DNA of 64,000 nt. Origin: Clonostachys chloroleuca. Taxonomy: Eukaryota; Ascomycota; Sordariomycetes; Hypocreales; Bionectriaceae. Shown here one piece after another: positions 45,361-56,827 of the stretch. A model generated the notes under the pieces. That model was not told the DNA's origin, did no database searches, and saw nothing but the letters and a program-made list of their open reading frames with translations. The translations under genes were made by a program, and so were the position numbers. Positions within the stretch are counted from its first letter, which is position 1, and every line of letters begins with the position of its first letter. The stretch is taken from assembly GCA_037952775.1 (NCBI GenBank), contig JBANAY010000004.1, forward strand, positions 3,100,001 to 3,164,000, read 5' to 3'.

Positions 45361-47070
45361 ATGAGTCTACAAGAAGAATTGGAAAAGGAGTACAGGGAGA
45401 TTCAGAGGGCCATGGCCAGGAAAACACAGTCAATGAGAAGGACGGACACCCCAAATGAAACTGATGATCACCATGAGGACCCAATTAACCCAGCTCTGTG
45501 CGAGTCGCCCACAAGTCCTGGTCCCGGCTTGAGTAGCCCTTCAGGTTCCGTATCATCACGACGGACGAGAGGTTCCAGCAGCGGCAAGTCTGCTTCATCC
45601 CCCATGTCTTCGGCGTCAAGCTGCTTGAACGAGCAATCCACATCACCCGCGACAAGCACCACCAGCCTGCCGTTCTCCTCGACTTGCCCCCCTCCATGCG
45701 TCGCCTTCGCCAGCCGGCGGTCTGTCGAGCTCATAAGATTCTTCTTCAACGACTATTCACCTCGTATTGTCTTCACCGGTTTTGCCAGCGATAATGACTG
45801 GAGGCAACTCCTCCTTCCTCTGTCCTTCACCAATGAAACCTTCAGGAATGCCATCTGCGCCTTCGTGAGTGCTCATTTGGAGGCCATGGATATCATCACG
45901 GGCAAAAGCTCCCTTGATTTCCACAGAGCTACGCTCCTTGGCCTGTCATCACAGGTCCACAATGACTTATCAGATGCCATATGCTCCTTGGCTACTATCC
46001 TCCTCTTAATCAAGTATGAAGCGGTGAGTGGGCTCTCGATGCAGTGCCAATGGCCACACTAAGCAGAGAAGGGACTTGTCCTAACAATCTGCTTTGCCTT
46101 AGCTCGTCGGGGAGGATGTTTCCAGCATCTTATCGCACCTTCACGCAGCCAACAACCTCCTTGGGCTTTTCCCAGACATAGATGACCCAACCATGTCATT
46201 TCTCAGACGTGTAAGTGCCTCTCGGTCTTTGAGCCATCTCGCAATCAACCCCCTTCTCTAGCTGACCCCGAATCGAAGACCTTTCAATCCTACGATATCA
46301 TGATCGCCCTTTCGCAGGGCTGCAGCGCAGTCGCCGACTCCCGACCAATGCCCCAAACCCCTTCCTCGCCCCTTCAGTCCCCTCACCCTCGTCCCGAAAG
46401 CCCCTCCGACATCATCGACCAAATCTACGGCGTCTCCGCCGACCTCTGGTCCATCCTCCACCGCCTGTGCGACCTGCGGCCCCTCCTGGAAGAACTCGCC
46501 GCGGCCTCGTCCCCGGAGATGATGCAGGACGGCAGCAACCACCTCAAGGCCGCCGTCCTCCGCGGCGAGCTCGAGTCGCTATGTACAGCCACGGAAAATG
46601 CCCTGGCCTCGTGGCAGCCCCCCGCGGCGCCCCTCCCCCTCTCCAATCGTGCCGCTTTACATCATCACGCCCTCGCCTACCGCGACAGCGCCCTCGTCCA
46701 CCTCTACCGCGCCGTCTACCTCCTGCCCAGCAGCCACCCGGCCGTGCGGCAGCGGTGCCGCTCCTCGCTCGAGCACTGCGTGGCGGCGGCGGCGCTCCCG
46801 GGGGCCAAGGCGCTCCTCTGGCCGCTGTTCGTGGCGGCGTGCAGCGCCGAGGGCCAGGGGGACAGGGCGTTCGCGAGGTCGGCGTTCGAGTTCGTCGGGA
46901 AGAAGCAGGAGATGGCCAGCACGAAGCGCGCGTGGCTGGTCGTGACGAGGGCGTGGGCTATGATGGACGGCGGCGGCGGCGGGGGGCACAACCCGAACCT
47001 GGCGCTGGATGTGTTCCCGATGACGAGAAATTTTGGGAATATGATGAGCAATGCTGTGATGTTATGGTAA
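45361..47070 (+). CDS. Fungal_trans_2-type protein without a zinc cluster
   Basis: Exons 45361-46023, 46103-46210 and 46279-47070. The introns are 79 and 68 nt with GT-AG ends and CTAAC/CTGAC branch sites; an alternative acceptor at 46261 breaks the frame, so 46278 is used. Product 520 residues. A Ser/Pro-rich N-terminus (residues 30-110) precedes a helical region of the kind found in Fungal_trans_2 (PF11951) regulators: VELIRFFFNDYSPRIVF, WRQLLLPLSFTNETFRNAIC, AICSLATILLLIKYEA, then DLWSILHRLCDLRPLLEELA and the end region ALVHLYRAVYL, WPLFVAACSAEG. The family is normally a nuclear regulator with a Zn2Cys6 motif. No such motif is present here or in the 1.3 kb upstream. It may be a regulator that lost DNA binding or a non-transcriptional relative. 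Confidence 0.8.
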
Positions 47071-47404
47071 GCGCATGTATATATAAACTCGGTAAAAAAC
47101 AAAATGCAAAACCAAGAACAAAAAACGGATTAGTGAAAGGGGCACAGTCGACACGTATTGATAATCATCATTAATATTTATAAATTATGTATACCCCGCT
47201 CATCTTAAGTCGTTCTCCAGCATGTAACATAAGACAAGCAAATGATACCTGCATAGAATCCAACATTACACGAGCGTCCGAGATCGAACATCTACTTGTT
47301 CTACATACGTCCCAAGGTTTCCCAAGCAGGTATGCAGAAAAACTCGAAGATGGGGAGCCCTCCAATCACTCCCAGCTCTCATCGTCTAACCTCTCCAACC
47401 CTCT
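47071..47404. other. Convergent intergenic region
   Basis: About 330 nt between the stops of the Fungal_trans_2-type gene and the SLC35F-type gene. AT-rich; no gene seen. Confidence 0.7.
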
Positions 47405-48667
47405 CTACTGCTGGGCAGGAGCGGGGGCGGTCCCGTTCTCAGTCTCAAGCTGGGCCTGGCGGGCGACATTGAGAGCCTTGAGCTTGGCAGTGCCCAGTCC
47501 GGCGAAACCAGCCTCCTGGTTGTCTCCCAGCCACGGCTTCTTGGACTCGCCGAGCATGCTCCCGGAGAGGAAGTAGATGACGAGGCCGATGATGATGCAG
47601 ACGAAGGCGATGGGGTACATGAAGTGGACCGTGAGGCCGAAGACGTTGATGCCGATGATGACGCCCCAGAAGTTGCCGGTGAGCAGGGAGATGTTGTAGA
47701 AGCTGGCGCTGGCCATGCGCAGGATGAAGGGGACGGTCGAGTAGAAGATGAACAGGCACAGCGTATAGCCGACCAGCCATCCAGCCACGCTGCCGTCCCA
47801 GGTCGCGCCCTGGAAGGCCGCCCGGTCGAAAATGGCTGCCTGGACCCCGTTGATGATGATGCCGAGGAGGCCGATGAAGGACAGGACGTGGTACATGGGC
47901 GCCTTGGAGACGAGCCACTCCTCGAACACGTTGCTCAGGCCGTAGCAGGTGGCGCCGACCAGGGCGAACATATCACCCTTGACCATGTCGGTGGCCTGGC
48001 CGGCGCCGCCGCCGGAGATCTGGTCGGAGGCGATCAGGATGCCCATGCCTCCCATGCAGACGAGGATACCGACAATCTGGAAGATGCGGTAGCGGACCTT
48101 GAGCACGAAGAAGGAAATGATGACGACGCAGACAATGGCCCAGAAGTTGATCAGCTGGGCGGACAGGATGTTGGTGTATCGGTAGGCGAGGACGGTGAAG
48201 TAGTTGCCCTCAACATCAAGGAAGGACATGATCAGGTACTTCCAGCCGTGGCGCCAGGCGACGCGGCCCCATTCCTTGGGGCCCTCCTTGTAGAGGAAAA
48301 TGCCGGTGTAGACGAGGAACAGCAGGACATAGTTGAACATGGTCTGGAAGGCAGGGATGTTGGTGTTGACGCCGGCGAGCAGACTGGTGAAGGTATTGGT
48401 GGAGGTGATGCAGAGCGCAAGGACCTGACCAATGCCCAGGACGAGCCAGAAGTCGGGCGTGGTGAGGTACGAGTACCAGTGGACAGACTTGGACTCGAGG
48501 ATGTGAATACCCTGACCGACGGCGGCATTCTCAGCCTCCTGGTAGTCAGGAGGAGTATTCCCCTCAGCCTGGGCGCTGCTCTCGCTGGTCACAATGGGTG
48601 ACTTGGTATCATCTTCACCCTTGGAGGTCTCGGCGGTGACCGAATCCTTAATGGGTTCCGCTGCCAT
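47405..48667 (-). CDS. SLC35F-type (DUF914) membrane transporter
   Basis: Single exon, 420 residues. The N-terminal 65 residues are soluble and acidic. They are followed by about ten hydrophobic helices in the drug/metabolite-transporter fold, beginning FWLVLGIGQVLALCITS. Further segments are VLLFLVYTGIFLY, FWAIVCVVIISFFVL, IFQIVGILVCMGGMGILIAS, LVGATCYGLSNVFEEWLV, FIGLLGIIINGVQAAIF, LCLFIFYSTVPFILRM and IAFVCIIIGLVIYFLSGSM. The ASASFYNISLLTGNFW block is typical of SLC35F1/F2/F6-like fungal members. Transported substrate is unknown; nucleotide-sugar-like or other metabolites are suggested only by fold. A 23-nt T-run (sense strand) lies 19 nt before the ATG. Confidence 0.92.
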   Translation of the reverse strand: MAAEPIKDSVTAETSKGEDDTKSPIVTSESSAQAEGNTPPDYQEAENAAVGQGIHILESKSVHWYSYLTTPDFWLVLGIGQVLALCITSTNTFTSLLAGVNTNIPAFQTMFNYVLLFLVYTGIFLYKEGPKEWGRVAWRHGWKYLIMSFLDVEGNYFTVLAYRYTNILSAQLINFWAIVCVVIISFFVLKVRYRIFQIVGILVCMGGMGILIASDQISGGGAGQATDMVKGDMFALVGATCYGLSNVFEEWLVSKAPMYHVLSFIGLLGIIINGVQAAIFDRAAFQGATWDGSVAGWLVGYTLCLFIFYSTVPFILRMASASFYNISLLTGNFWGVIIGINVFGLTVHFMYPIAFVCIIIGLVIYFLSGSMLGESKKPWLGDNQEAGFAGLGTAKLKALNVARQAQLETENGTAPAPAQQ

Positions 48668-48685
48668 GGTTTCGGTTTTTTCTTT

Positions 48686-48708
48686 AAAAAAAAAAAAAAA
48701 AAAAAAAA
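48686..48708 (-). repeat. Poly(T) tract in the leader of the SLC35F-type gene
   Basis: Twenty-three uninterrupted T on the sense strand, positions -19 to -41 from the start codon. Simple homopolymer; length probably varies. It lies within the probable 5' leader or core promoter. Confidence 0.85.
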
Positions 48709-49849
48709 TTTAATCGTTGAATGTGAGGGTATCGAATGTATGTTGCGCGATAGTTTCTGTTATCAGCGCACCAAGCCGTCAGCCAATGGACTCACCCGCG
48801 CATGCCATGGGGAAGTCAATCCAGCAGGAACATACCTCAATCTCAATCGCTATCAGCGGCTAAATAAGGTTTCAATCGCACGGGTGCAGCAGCAGCGTCG
48901 CGGGCAAATGAAACTAAATGCGATGTATTTGCAGATGGTTATCCAAAGCCAGCTCCGTTGTCGAAGCTCGTTTGGTTCCAGTTAGTAGATCCAAATCTGC
49001 TAAGTCTTTCTTCTTCCCCAAAAAGACAGCAAGCGCAAAGACTTCAAGTCGCTTGCTGGTGTTCCTATTGTCTTGTCAAGAACATGCGTCTGCGCCAATG
49101 GAGCGCAGAAGTGGTGGTGGTGGAGGTGATCGGCCGAGAACTGAACATGTGCAAACAGGAGGGGTTATGCGCCAGAAGTGGCGATGAGAGGCAGGGGCGT
49201 GTAGCAACGGCAGCGCAGAAGCGAGAATGTAACGATTCTAGCAGGGTCGCAGAGGAGCAAGGAACGGCAGGGGAGAGCGAGACGAGGAGCGTCCTTTTTC
49301 AACTCGTCGCAGAGCTGGTCAGATGCGGAGGGAAGTTTGCGACTCGAAGGAGGCCAAGAGCAACAGGGGACTGAAAAAAAAGCAAAACGAAAAATTATCG
49401 ATTGTAGTCTGATCGATCCGTGCAATCAGACGAGAGCACACGGCGGTGGCGACCACTAATCGAGCCACTGAGCGACCCACTGGACCGGACCCCTACCAGT
49501 GCGCGTTCTGCGCCACAGCACACCCTGTTCAGTGGGGGCAGCAGGCACTAAACACTGCTGAGGGAGTCTTTGCCGCCGCGGTGATTGGCGAGCGGCGCGG
49601 AGGCGTCCCGCACCGAGAAAAGATCGTCAATCATCTGGGCACATCAACAACCAAGTTCCCTGCGCAGAGCCATCTGCTAACCAGAACGAGCCAGCTGAGG
49701 AACAAGCTGGGTCAGCCTGCTTGCTGTGGCTTGCCTGCAGAGCGTTGCTTTGGGGAATACAATGCGGGCAGCCCGTTCACCCACGTTTTTATCCCCAGGG
49801 CTCGACCAACCAGGGGAGGGAAACACGCCAATGCCTAGATCGTTAGTCA
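48709..49849. other. Intergenic, no supported gene
   Basis: About 1.1 kb. The longest frame (49446-49838) contains a few Cys but no known motif and no intron structure; I do not support it. Confidence 0.5.
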
Positions 49850-52100
49850 AGAAATGTGTCTAATCAAATGGCTGGTGGATCATGTGCAAATTTCTCGGTC
49901 GAGATAAAACATCATTCATGATTCATCGGGTAGGTAGTCGGCTTCGCTGTCTAAAACGGCACTAGCTCCCGATTCCTGTACTCACACATGGGTTATCTGT
50001 TTCACAACCCCATGGGCAAGCATCCTTCCACTTCTCTCAAGGGGCTCAGGGACTTAAAAGAGCATTCTTCCCTCTAAAGTCTTCATCTATACCAGAGATA
50101 TGCTGGACTTGAGCCAATATCCACCGAGTGCATTTGAAATTGGATAGCGTATCAATTTGAATATGACAGCGAGCCCCTGAACTTTCTTGAACCTAGCTCG
50201 AGCAGATTGCGAGACTACGAAAATCAAACATAATACTACTATCGATTTCCAGCCTATTGACAGACTATCTACGGATCTAAGAAAATAAACTTATGTATGT
50301 CTTGTCTGTGCGGGGGTTAGGCAGCTGATGGTGTGCACGTCGGCTACTCCGTTGATAGATCACATCGGACGTTTTTTTGTATAACATAGCCATGTTGTGG
50401 CAACTAGCTAGTGCTCATCGCGCTACTTTGCCTAGGTAGTTTATATAGTTGTATGGTTAGAGAAGAAGTCTAGCTGAAGACTACCTACTTTGAGAAATTC
50501 ATTTACCCAAAACCTACGCGATACTAAGTGATATCTAAATTAGGATTCGTTGTCCAACAAGACTCAAGAGAAATAAGGACTTGGGCCAATCAGCAATCCT
50601 ATTACAACTTCTTAGACCTATTTTCAAGACTTTCCTATCAACTGTTCTGGACAACTTTAATAGGAGATATACAACCATAGCAAATAGGTACTCAGCCACG
50701 GGACATTTTAGTCCTGAACATTAGTATAGAAAATTCTCCCTTTGAGATTTAAGAGTTCCTTGTAACAGATCGCGCTATCTCCAAAAGCTGGAGTGTGCGA
50801 TAGTTAAAGAATTTAGGCTCGTGGGGTCTTCACTCTAGAATGTTAGAAAAGAACACAGCAGCTAGTTTAGTCAAAAGATACAGCTGTTTAAGGATATGGC
50901 GCTGCAGCCTGTTCACTTCAATATTAGGCTTCGTCTTTCACAACAGGCCGATTTACCCCATGTGTTTGTGACAATCTTATGAATGGGGAATTTTCTTACT
51001 ACCCTATAAGCTGGCCGACTATAATTGGATATCATCGAGAAGTTCCATTTGTCTAATTACAAAATAACATAAATTGGAAAAGTCTTCAATAATAATCCAG
51101 TCCGATTGGGATTTTTTTCTTCAAGCATGCCGCGATGTTTTGCGAGGTTTTGGGTTTCCGGAAGCTGTGGGCAGTTGCATTATATTGTAAAATCCCATAG
51201 CTAGATTAGTCTGCGAGTACGAGTAAATTAATATATGCAGCACCCTTAGAGGCGTTCTTTTATGCGTTTCTGTGTATCTGCTTACAGAGTTCATATCAAA
51301 AGTAGTATCACTTCCAAATTATTAGATGAAATCTGTGCTTATTTCCACCAAACTCAATCTTCGTTTCAACAGAACGTTCAACAAGTCACAGAGCGGAAAC
51401 AAAAGCGAACTTACTTGATAAGTGGAAGATTTAATTATCCTAGTATTGCTCTTATTAATCATCACGATCCCAAGATCGTCACCAAAAAGATGGACAAATA
51501 TTGACGATGCTAAGACAGTCTTATGCGGCTCATCCCTCCGGTCCTTCCGGTCAGAGTTCGTTATCTTAAACCTGGTCAACTCATTCTGAGTCACACTGTA
51601 ACCTTATATACGGTTATCGTCTGAGCCTGGTACTTTACGCCAAGGGCATCCAAAGAATGGGTTGTGATCATCACTTAATGCCACCCCTTCAAACTCCGTG
51701 CCGCTCAACTATCGCAAGTAGAACATATACGAGGCAAATACGTGTGCGCCATCCCTTGCGATAAGTGGCAACGTGATTATCATCACATCCAATATTATCT
51801 GTCGCATAAGCTTCCATGGAAGGAATCATCTTGCTCTTACAAATCAGCAACGCACAATATGACTCCCAGACCGTTGGGCTAGGCGAGCTGGCCATCCATA
51901 CGAGAAGCTAGCCAAGAATTCAATATTTGCCTCCCCTCTAACTTACAAAGAAGGGATTGGCGTGGATTTATCAAAACGGCCCCCAACCTCTACCTCTCTC
52001 CAAACTACCTTAGACTCAAAGTCCGCCATGCGGTATCAGCTTTCAGGTCCCGATGGAAAGTAATGACATCTCTCTCTCCGCCAGCCAGGGCCCCCTGAAA
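49850..52100. other. AT-rich, gene-free stretch
   Basis: About 2.2 kb visibly richer in A/T and in TpA than the flanks, with frequent stops in all frames. No transposon protein motif, long terminal repeat or inverted repeat is evident by eye. Decayed or RIP-mutated repeat DNA is one explanation, but I cannot measure the dinucleotide indices here. Confidence 0.45.
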
Positions 52101-53283
52101 TGAAGTGCATAGGCTCAAGGCATACTCAGGGGATGACCAAGCAGCTCATCTGCCGGCCAAGGACGGTTCAAGGTGTGGCGAAAACAGGGATGGCCACCCC
52201 GTTGTGAAAACCGCATGCCCTAGCGCGCCAACTTGTCGACCCCTTACAGCTATCACCGAAGCCATTCTCGGAATCTAACTTCTCATCCAAGATTATACAC
52301 AAGGCTAAATACAACTTGATCCTTCAGCCCTAGAGCTCTCAGCTGGAGTCGGGGGTGCGTGTAAGGCGGCAGTGAGGCTTGTATGCTGATAAATCCAAGG
52401 GGAGGGATACCGCATTTGATTCGATACCGCCCAAGACTTTGCTTTTAAATAGCCGCCAATAACAGAACTGGGACGGTAAGAATACGGGATAGGGCCACGC
52501 ATCTCCGCCTAACCAATCCTGTTAGGCTTTCTCTGATTCACGAGACCCAGCAAGCGCCAGCTGACCGAGCGCGAATTCACAAACAAACTGAGAAGAAGGG
52601 GGAAAAGGGGGCGGAGGCGGAACTAAAATTAGAGGAGCCAACGAGTAAGAATTTTTTGAGAACCCGATCGGTAATTACAAGAGGTGCGTAGACCGAGGCT
52701 TAGTTTTCCTGGGACGAGTACCCCCCAAGGCCGCGTTACTCGTATTTCGTAAACTCGAGAAGCGTCTATCTAGGCGGATAACCGCGGACCCCTCCCCGTT
52801 TGCAACTTTTACTTTCGGCCAAGACAAAAGAAAGATCGGGGTAGGGCTAGGGAAAATCTGCCGTCAGCAGGAATTTCATGGCCCGGCTCCGGGTGTAACC
52901 TTGGGCCCTGGGAAAATGCTTCTTTGACTTCACGAGACGGGACAAGGGTGTCGGTGTGATGTTCCAACCAATAAGCTCATTATTCATCATGCTAAAGGTA
53001 ACGATGCAGAAAGACAGTACCAAAACCCCTATAGCTTGCAAAACAATGAAAGACTGGCCGCAGAAAAAATACATGTATCCCATAATACCATAACTAAATC
53101 CCCAACTAAGTAGAGAACTAGAAAGCACAAAAAAAGGAGTGAAGTCGAGGGAAACAATAAATGAGTGACAGTGAGTGGAGAATCAATAAAAACTCAAAAA
53201 CAAAAGAGAAAACACAATTCGAATAAGGAATGATAGGACTTAGGGGAAAATCCATATTACAATCTGCAGGTACGAGTGTGTAC

Positions 53284-53316
<33 letters not shown>

Positions 53317-53574
53317 TATACAAAGGAAAGGAGCCAGCACATCGTGAGAGGTTGGCTTCGCACCACCGCTGAGGTCTTTGATTCTTGTAATCGATCCTTG
53401 AAATCGTGTATAGTCTTGTATCTGGAAAGCGTCGAGCGATATCGTCTATCTGTAGCGTATACCCCGCCGATGGCGGTGTAGTGTTGTCGAAACTGTCAAG
53501 GAGATTGGCATCTCAGGGAGCCCCCCAAAGGGACTCCCCAGCCATGTCGGTTAGGGAAAACCGATTTCGTTTTC
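52101..53574. other. Intergenic, 3' side of the 67-residue gene
   Basis: About 1.5 kb. A hydrophobic-looking frame at 52847-53128 (minus) has no start context or motif that convinces me. Contains a long A-run. Confidence 0.5.
53284..53312 (+). repeat. Poly(A) tract, 29 nt
   Basis: Twenty-nine uninterrupted A on the plus strand, in non-coding sequence about 260 nt beyond the stop of the minus-strand 67-residue gene. Simple homopolymer. Confidence 0.85.
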
Positions 53575-53929
53575 TTATAGACCGGACATGGCCGTGCGGA
53601 TAGTCTTCACAATGGCGACGTTCCTCTGAGTGCCATCGGTGGGCGTACCAGAGCTTTCTATACACCGAGTTAGTCCGAGGGTTAGAAAACGACAAAACAA
53701 AGATGTTATGTCCCGCAAAGGGAGAGAAGAGCTGAAGACCACTTACGATAGGAAGACTGACTTGGCGTTTCGCGGTGGTCTGGGAGGGAAGAAAATTCCT
53801 GGGCGAGACGCTGGAGGTATTCCTGGTCTGCCTTGCTGGAGGCGGCGTCTGAGGCGAGTTGTCAGCGGAGATGTACAGGAGGGGAAGAAAGAAAAGCAAG
53901 AATATCATACCAGACTTGGACTGAGGCAT
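53575..53929 (-). CDS. Small conserved-looking protein, 67 residues, three exons
   Basis: Exons 53911-53929 (19 nt), 53747-53848 and 53575-53657. The introns are 62 and 89 nt; both have GT-AG ends, with GTATGA/CTCAG and GTAAGT/TATAG, and the first has a GCTGAC branch. The three pieces join without a frame break and end in TAA. The product starts MPQSKSDAASSKADQ, continues with an amphipathic helix (EYLQRLAQEFSSLPDH), a Ser/Thr/Gly linker and a basic end (NVAIVKTIRTAMSGL). No signal peptide or Cys. I do not recognise the family. Three exons with canonical sites and one clean frame make chance unlikely, and no single frame displays it. It lies alone in an 8-kb desert. Confidence 0.7.
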
Positions 53930-55158
53930 TGTCAGGTAACCTTTTTTTCAGAGGGTTCCGCAGTATATCAGCAAGTGGCTGCTGATGGTGGTGGTGATGT
54001 GGGAGCTAGGCACTGCAAGAGCAAGACTAGTGTATGGGGAGATCTGGTTTTTTTATCTCTTCCCGATTGGCGGGTTTGTGAAGCGGACTCAGCCCTGGGC
54101 TCGAGAGGGGGGAAGTAGAATCTGTTTTGATTGGGATTGATTGGTTGGAGTTGTGTTTGCTTGAGGGGGTGAAGGACAAAGACAAAGTTTTCTGATTTTC
54201 CAGCCGGCTCTCAAGAACCTTTATATCCTTCTTCTCAATGATAACTAAACGTTACAGCCTAGAGGATACCGAGCAAAGAGAGCTGAAGCCGCTTCCAATT
54301 GTCAGGGTGTACGAGTATGAAGAAACCAAGACCGGGTCAGTCATGCCCATCTGTCTATCCAGACCCCAGGGCCATATCAGTCGAAGAGAGCGAGAAAACA
54401 GCCCAAAGGAAGGAAGCCAGGGTGAGATGGAAACGAATTAGGCAATGAAGGAGATCAAGAGTCACGGCAGCCGTTCATCAAGTAAGCCCGGATGACTCCA
54501 GCATGCCCGCCCGGGAGAGGGACCACCCCGAACCCCGGCACACAACCCAGCGCTGGATCTCCTCATAGCTGGGCAGGCTAGCAGGCAGCTGGCAGCTGGG
54601 AACCTGGCAGCTTGTCTCCCTGCGCGCTCCAGAGTGCGCGTGCACTGGCGCCCTTCCTGACGGCGGTCTTGGCCTGTGGAGCGGAGGCGGCTCGCGTGCG
54701 TCGTATTTCGTACCGCAAATCCGCGACGCCACCACCTTCGAGCCAACCCACTCTCCAAATCAGCCTTATGGGGTTAAAAGAGTGCAGAGCACAAGATTAT
54801 TGGCTTCCGGCACATGCACAGGGCGGATACGGGCAAGAAAAAAACCCGCATAGGCGACAAATGCGAAGACGGGAGGCAGCCTGGGGAGGGTCTTGCAAGC
54901 GCTAGTGGTGTCTCATCTACACGGAGCCGTGATGAAGAGGGCTCGCAGTCCCATCCAGAAGCGCATCGGCGCTTGTCTTAGGCGGGCTAGGCGATGGCCC
55001 AAGCTGTCGGCGGTCTGCTGCCTCTGTCCGGCAGTGCTCTGTGTGACTGTTGAATATCGAACTGGTTGCCCTGTTTGGGGTAGTTCGCGCCAGCCTATCA
55101 TCTCCTCAGAGCTTTGCGTTGGAGGAATTCTCCACATGGTCTCGACAGGAAACGATGG

Positions 55159-55183
55159 TCGAGACGAGACGAGACGAGACGAG
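55159..55183 (+). repeat. GAGAC pentanucleotide microsatellite
   Basis: About five tandem GAGAC/GACGA units in non-coding sequence. Confidence 0.8.
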
Positions 55184-55429
55184 CCGAGTGGGGGTGTGTG
55201 GAATGGATGGGTCAATGAGTGCGAGCCGTCTCGTGAGACATCTGCTCCCATCAGGTGTGGTGAGCGAGAATGAGGCAGCAAATCAGACGGCTGGCAATCA
55301 ATGACCGTAATCAGGCAAGCAGGTTGCCAGCTGAGGGCTGAGCAAGGCTCCAATCTGCGACGGCACTCGAGGTTATCTAGCAATATCCCTTCAATATTGC
55401 GCAGGCGGCAGTTTATTGGATGCCATATG

Positions 55430-55455
55430 CCTGCTAATGCTACCTGCTAATGCTA
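55430..55455 (+). repeat. Two tandem copies of a 13-mer
   Basis: CCTGCTAATGCTA occurs twice head-to-tail without mismatch. Degenerate CTGCT-rich sequence follows for another 80 nt. Confidence 0.75.
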
Positions 55456-56827
55456 CCATATGTAATGCACCTGCTGCTGGCTAACCGGGCAATTAAGGTA
55501 GCCAGGGCCACTGAGCTACAGCCGCTATGCACTACCTGCTACCTGGATGCAGCAGCCAAGACCTCAATCCCACGGCCAGATTGATTGCCGGTCACCAGGA
55601 GCCCGTTACCGAGATCGCTCCCTGTTCTGATCAGGAGATGTGATTCGTTGTTTATTCTTAGATCGATCGGCCGCCGGCTGAGCCAGTCCAGCTCGGTCCA
55701 GCTCACTCACGAGCGCATCAATATTCACCAGCCGAGGTGCATATTCGCAACGACTGCCTGCGAATGCCTGCCAGGAACACGTCAAGCAAACCCCAAGCAG
55801 CTGAGGAGCGCGTCCACCGTCACTAGCGCCAGCTTGCAGGCATCGCCAGTCAGCCGCCCAGCTGCGTCTACGTCTGCAGTCTGCGTCTGCATCTGCATCT
55901 CCGTCCCTCGTTCTCCGTCCCCCGGCTGATTCACACCGGCCGATGGGGACCCCCTCCCCTTCCCCTCGCCCAACGCACGCATGCACGCCATGGATGCAGC
56001 TAACACCATCCTACCCCAGCTCGACAGTCAGAGTCCTGCGGCACTGCGAGGCAAGTCTGTCTGAGCTGAAAACCAACAAGGCAGACTGGATCGAAATAGC
56101 CCCCACCTCATGCACGCTCGTTCCCACACACGCACTCACATCCATCTGCCACGTTTAATGCCAGGCACCACCACCACCTTTACCCCTCCTCGCCACGGCC
56201 TACCATCGAACCAGCATCCCGGCTCCGCGCTCTTCGCAACTCCGTTCACCTGCTCTGCCTTGCGCCCTGGTATAACAATGTGTGTCTGTATTATGCTTGC
56301 TTCGACCTCATCCCGGGGCCAAGATGCACTACTAGCTGGCTAGTTTCCAACCCAACCAACCAAAAACGCCCAGAAAACTCCCCCTGTTTTTCCCACCGTG
56401 TAATATTGAGTACCATTGGAGGAAAAAAAGAAAAGAGAGAGAGGAGAAAACAAAAAAGCCAGGGGTTCCCCATAATACAATGATGCTCCCAATCGCCTAT
56501 ATGATCGCGTGATAATGCCATGCAAGGAACAGAATGCGCATCAAAGGAGGGGGTATGTCTTGTAGCTCCCAATACATCCAGTCGATCCCAACTCGAAAAT
56601 AACATCATAATCATCCCACCCGCGTTAGTACAAGCCCCTCCACCAAACTCCTTGTCCACAGTTGTTCAGTTCACTCCTTGCCCGAACCGGAATGCCCCCC
56701 GTCATAATGCATATTGGCAGGCAGACAGACGGGGACGAGTCATACTCGGGGCTCAAAGACGCCATGAAGTAGTAGGGCAGTCAAGTAACTCCTTGCCCAA
56801 AGGGAAAGAGGAAGAAGAAGAAGACAA

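Larger units (their letters stand above)
53930..56827. other. Intergenic, no supported gene
   Basis: About 2.9 kb between two minus-strand genes. It contains the promoter of the 67-residue gene and the 3' region of the BTB gene. Several overlapping frames of 80-150 codons occur, all featureless. Confidence 0.5.

Noticed and set aside
46467..47174. 235-codon frame rich in Pro, Arg and Gly
   Set aside because: Out-of-frame reading of the GC-rich third exon of the Fungal_trans_2-type gene.
47624..48601. 325-codon plus-strand frame opposite the SLC35F-type gene
   Set aside because: It is the antisense shadow of a well-supported ten-helix transporter; the product is a low-complexity acidic protein with no motif.
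49446..49838. 130-codon frame with several Cys
   Set aside because: Cys spacing matches no zinc-finger or secreted pattern, and there is no signal peptide.
6876..52306. GGCTAAA sites (6876, 33049, 48858, about 52300) as XlnR-type binding sites
   Set aside because: A seven-base motif is expected about eight times by chance in both strands of 64 kb. There is no enrichment near likely target genes.
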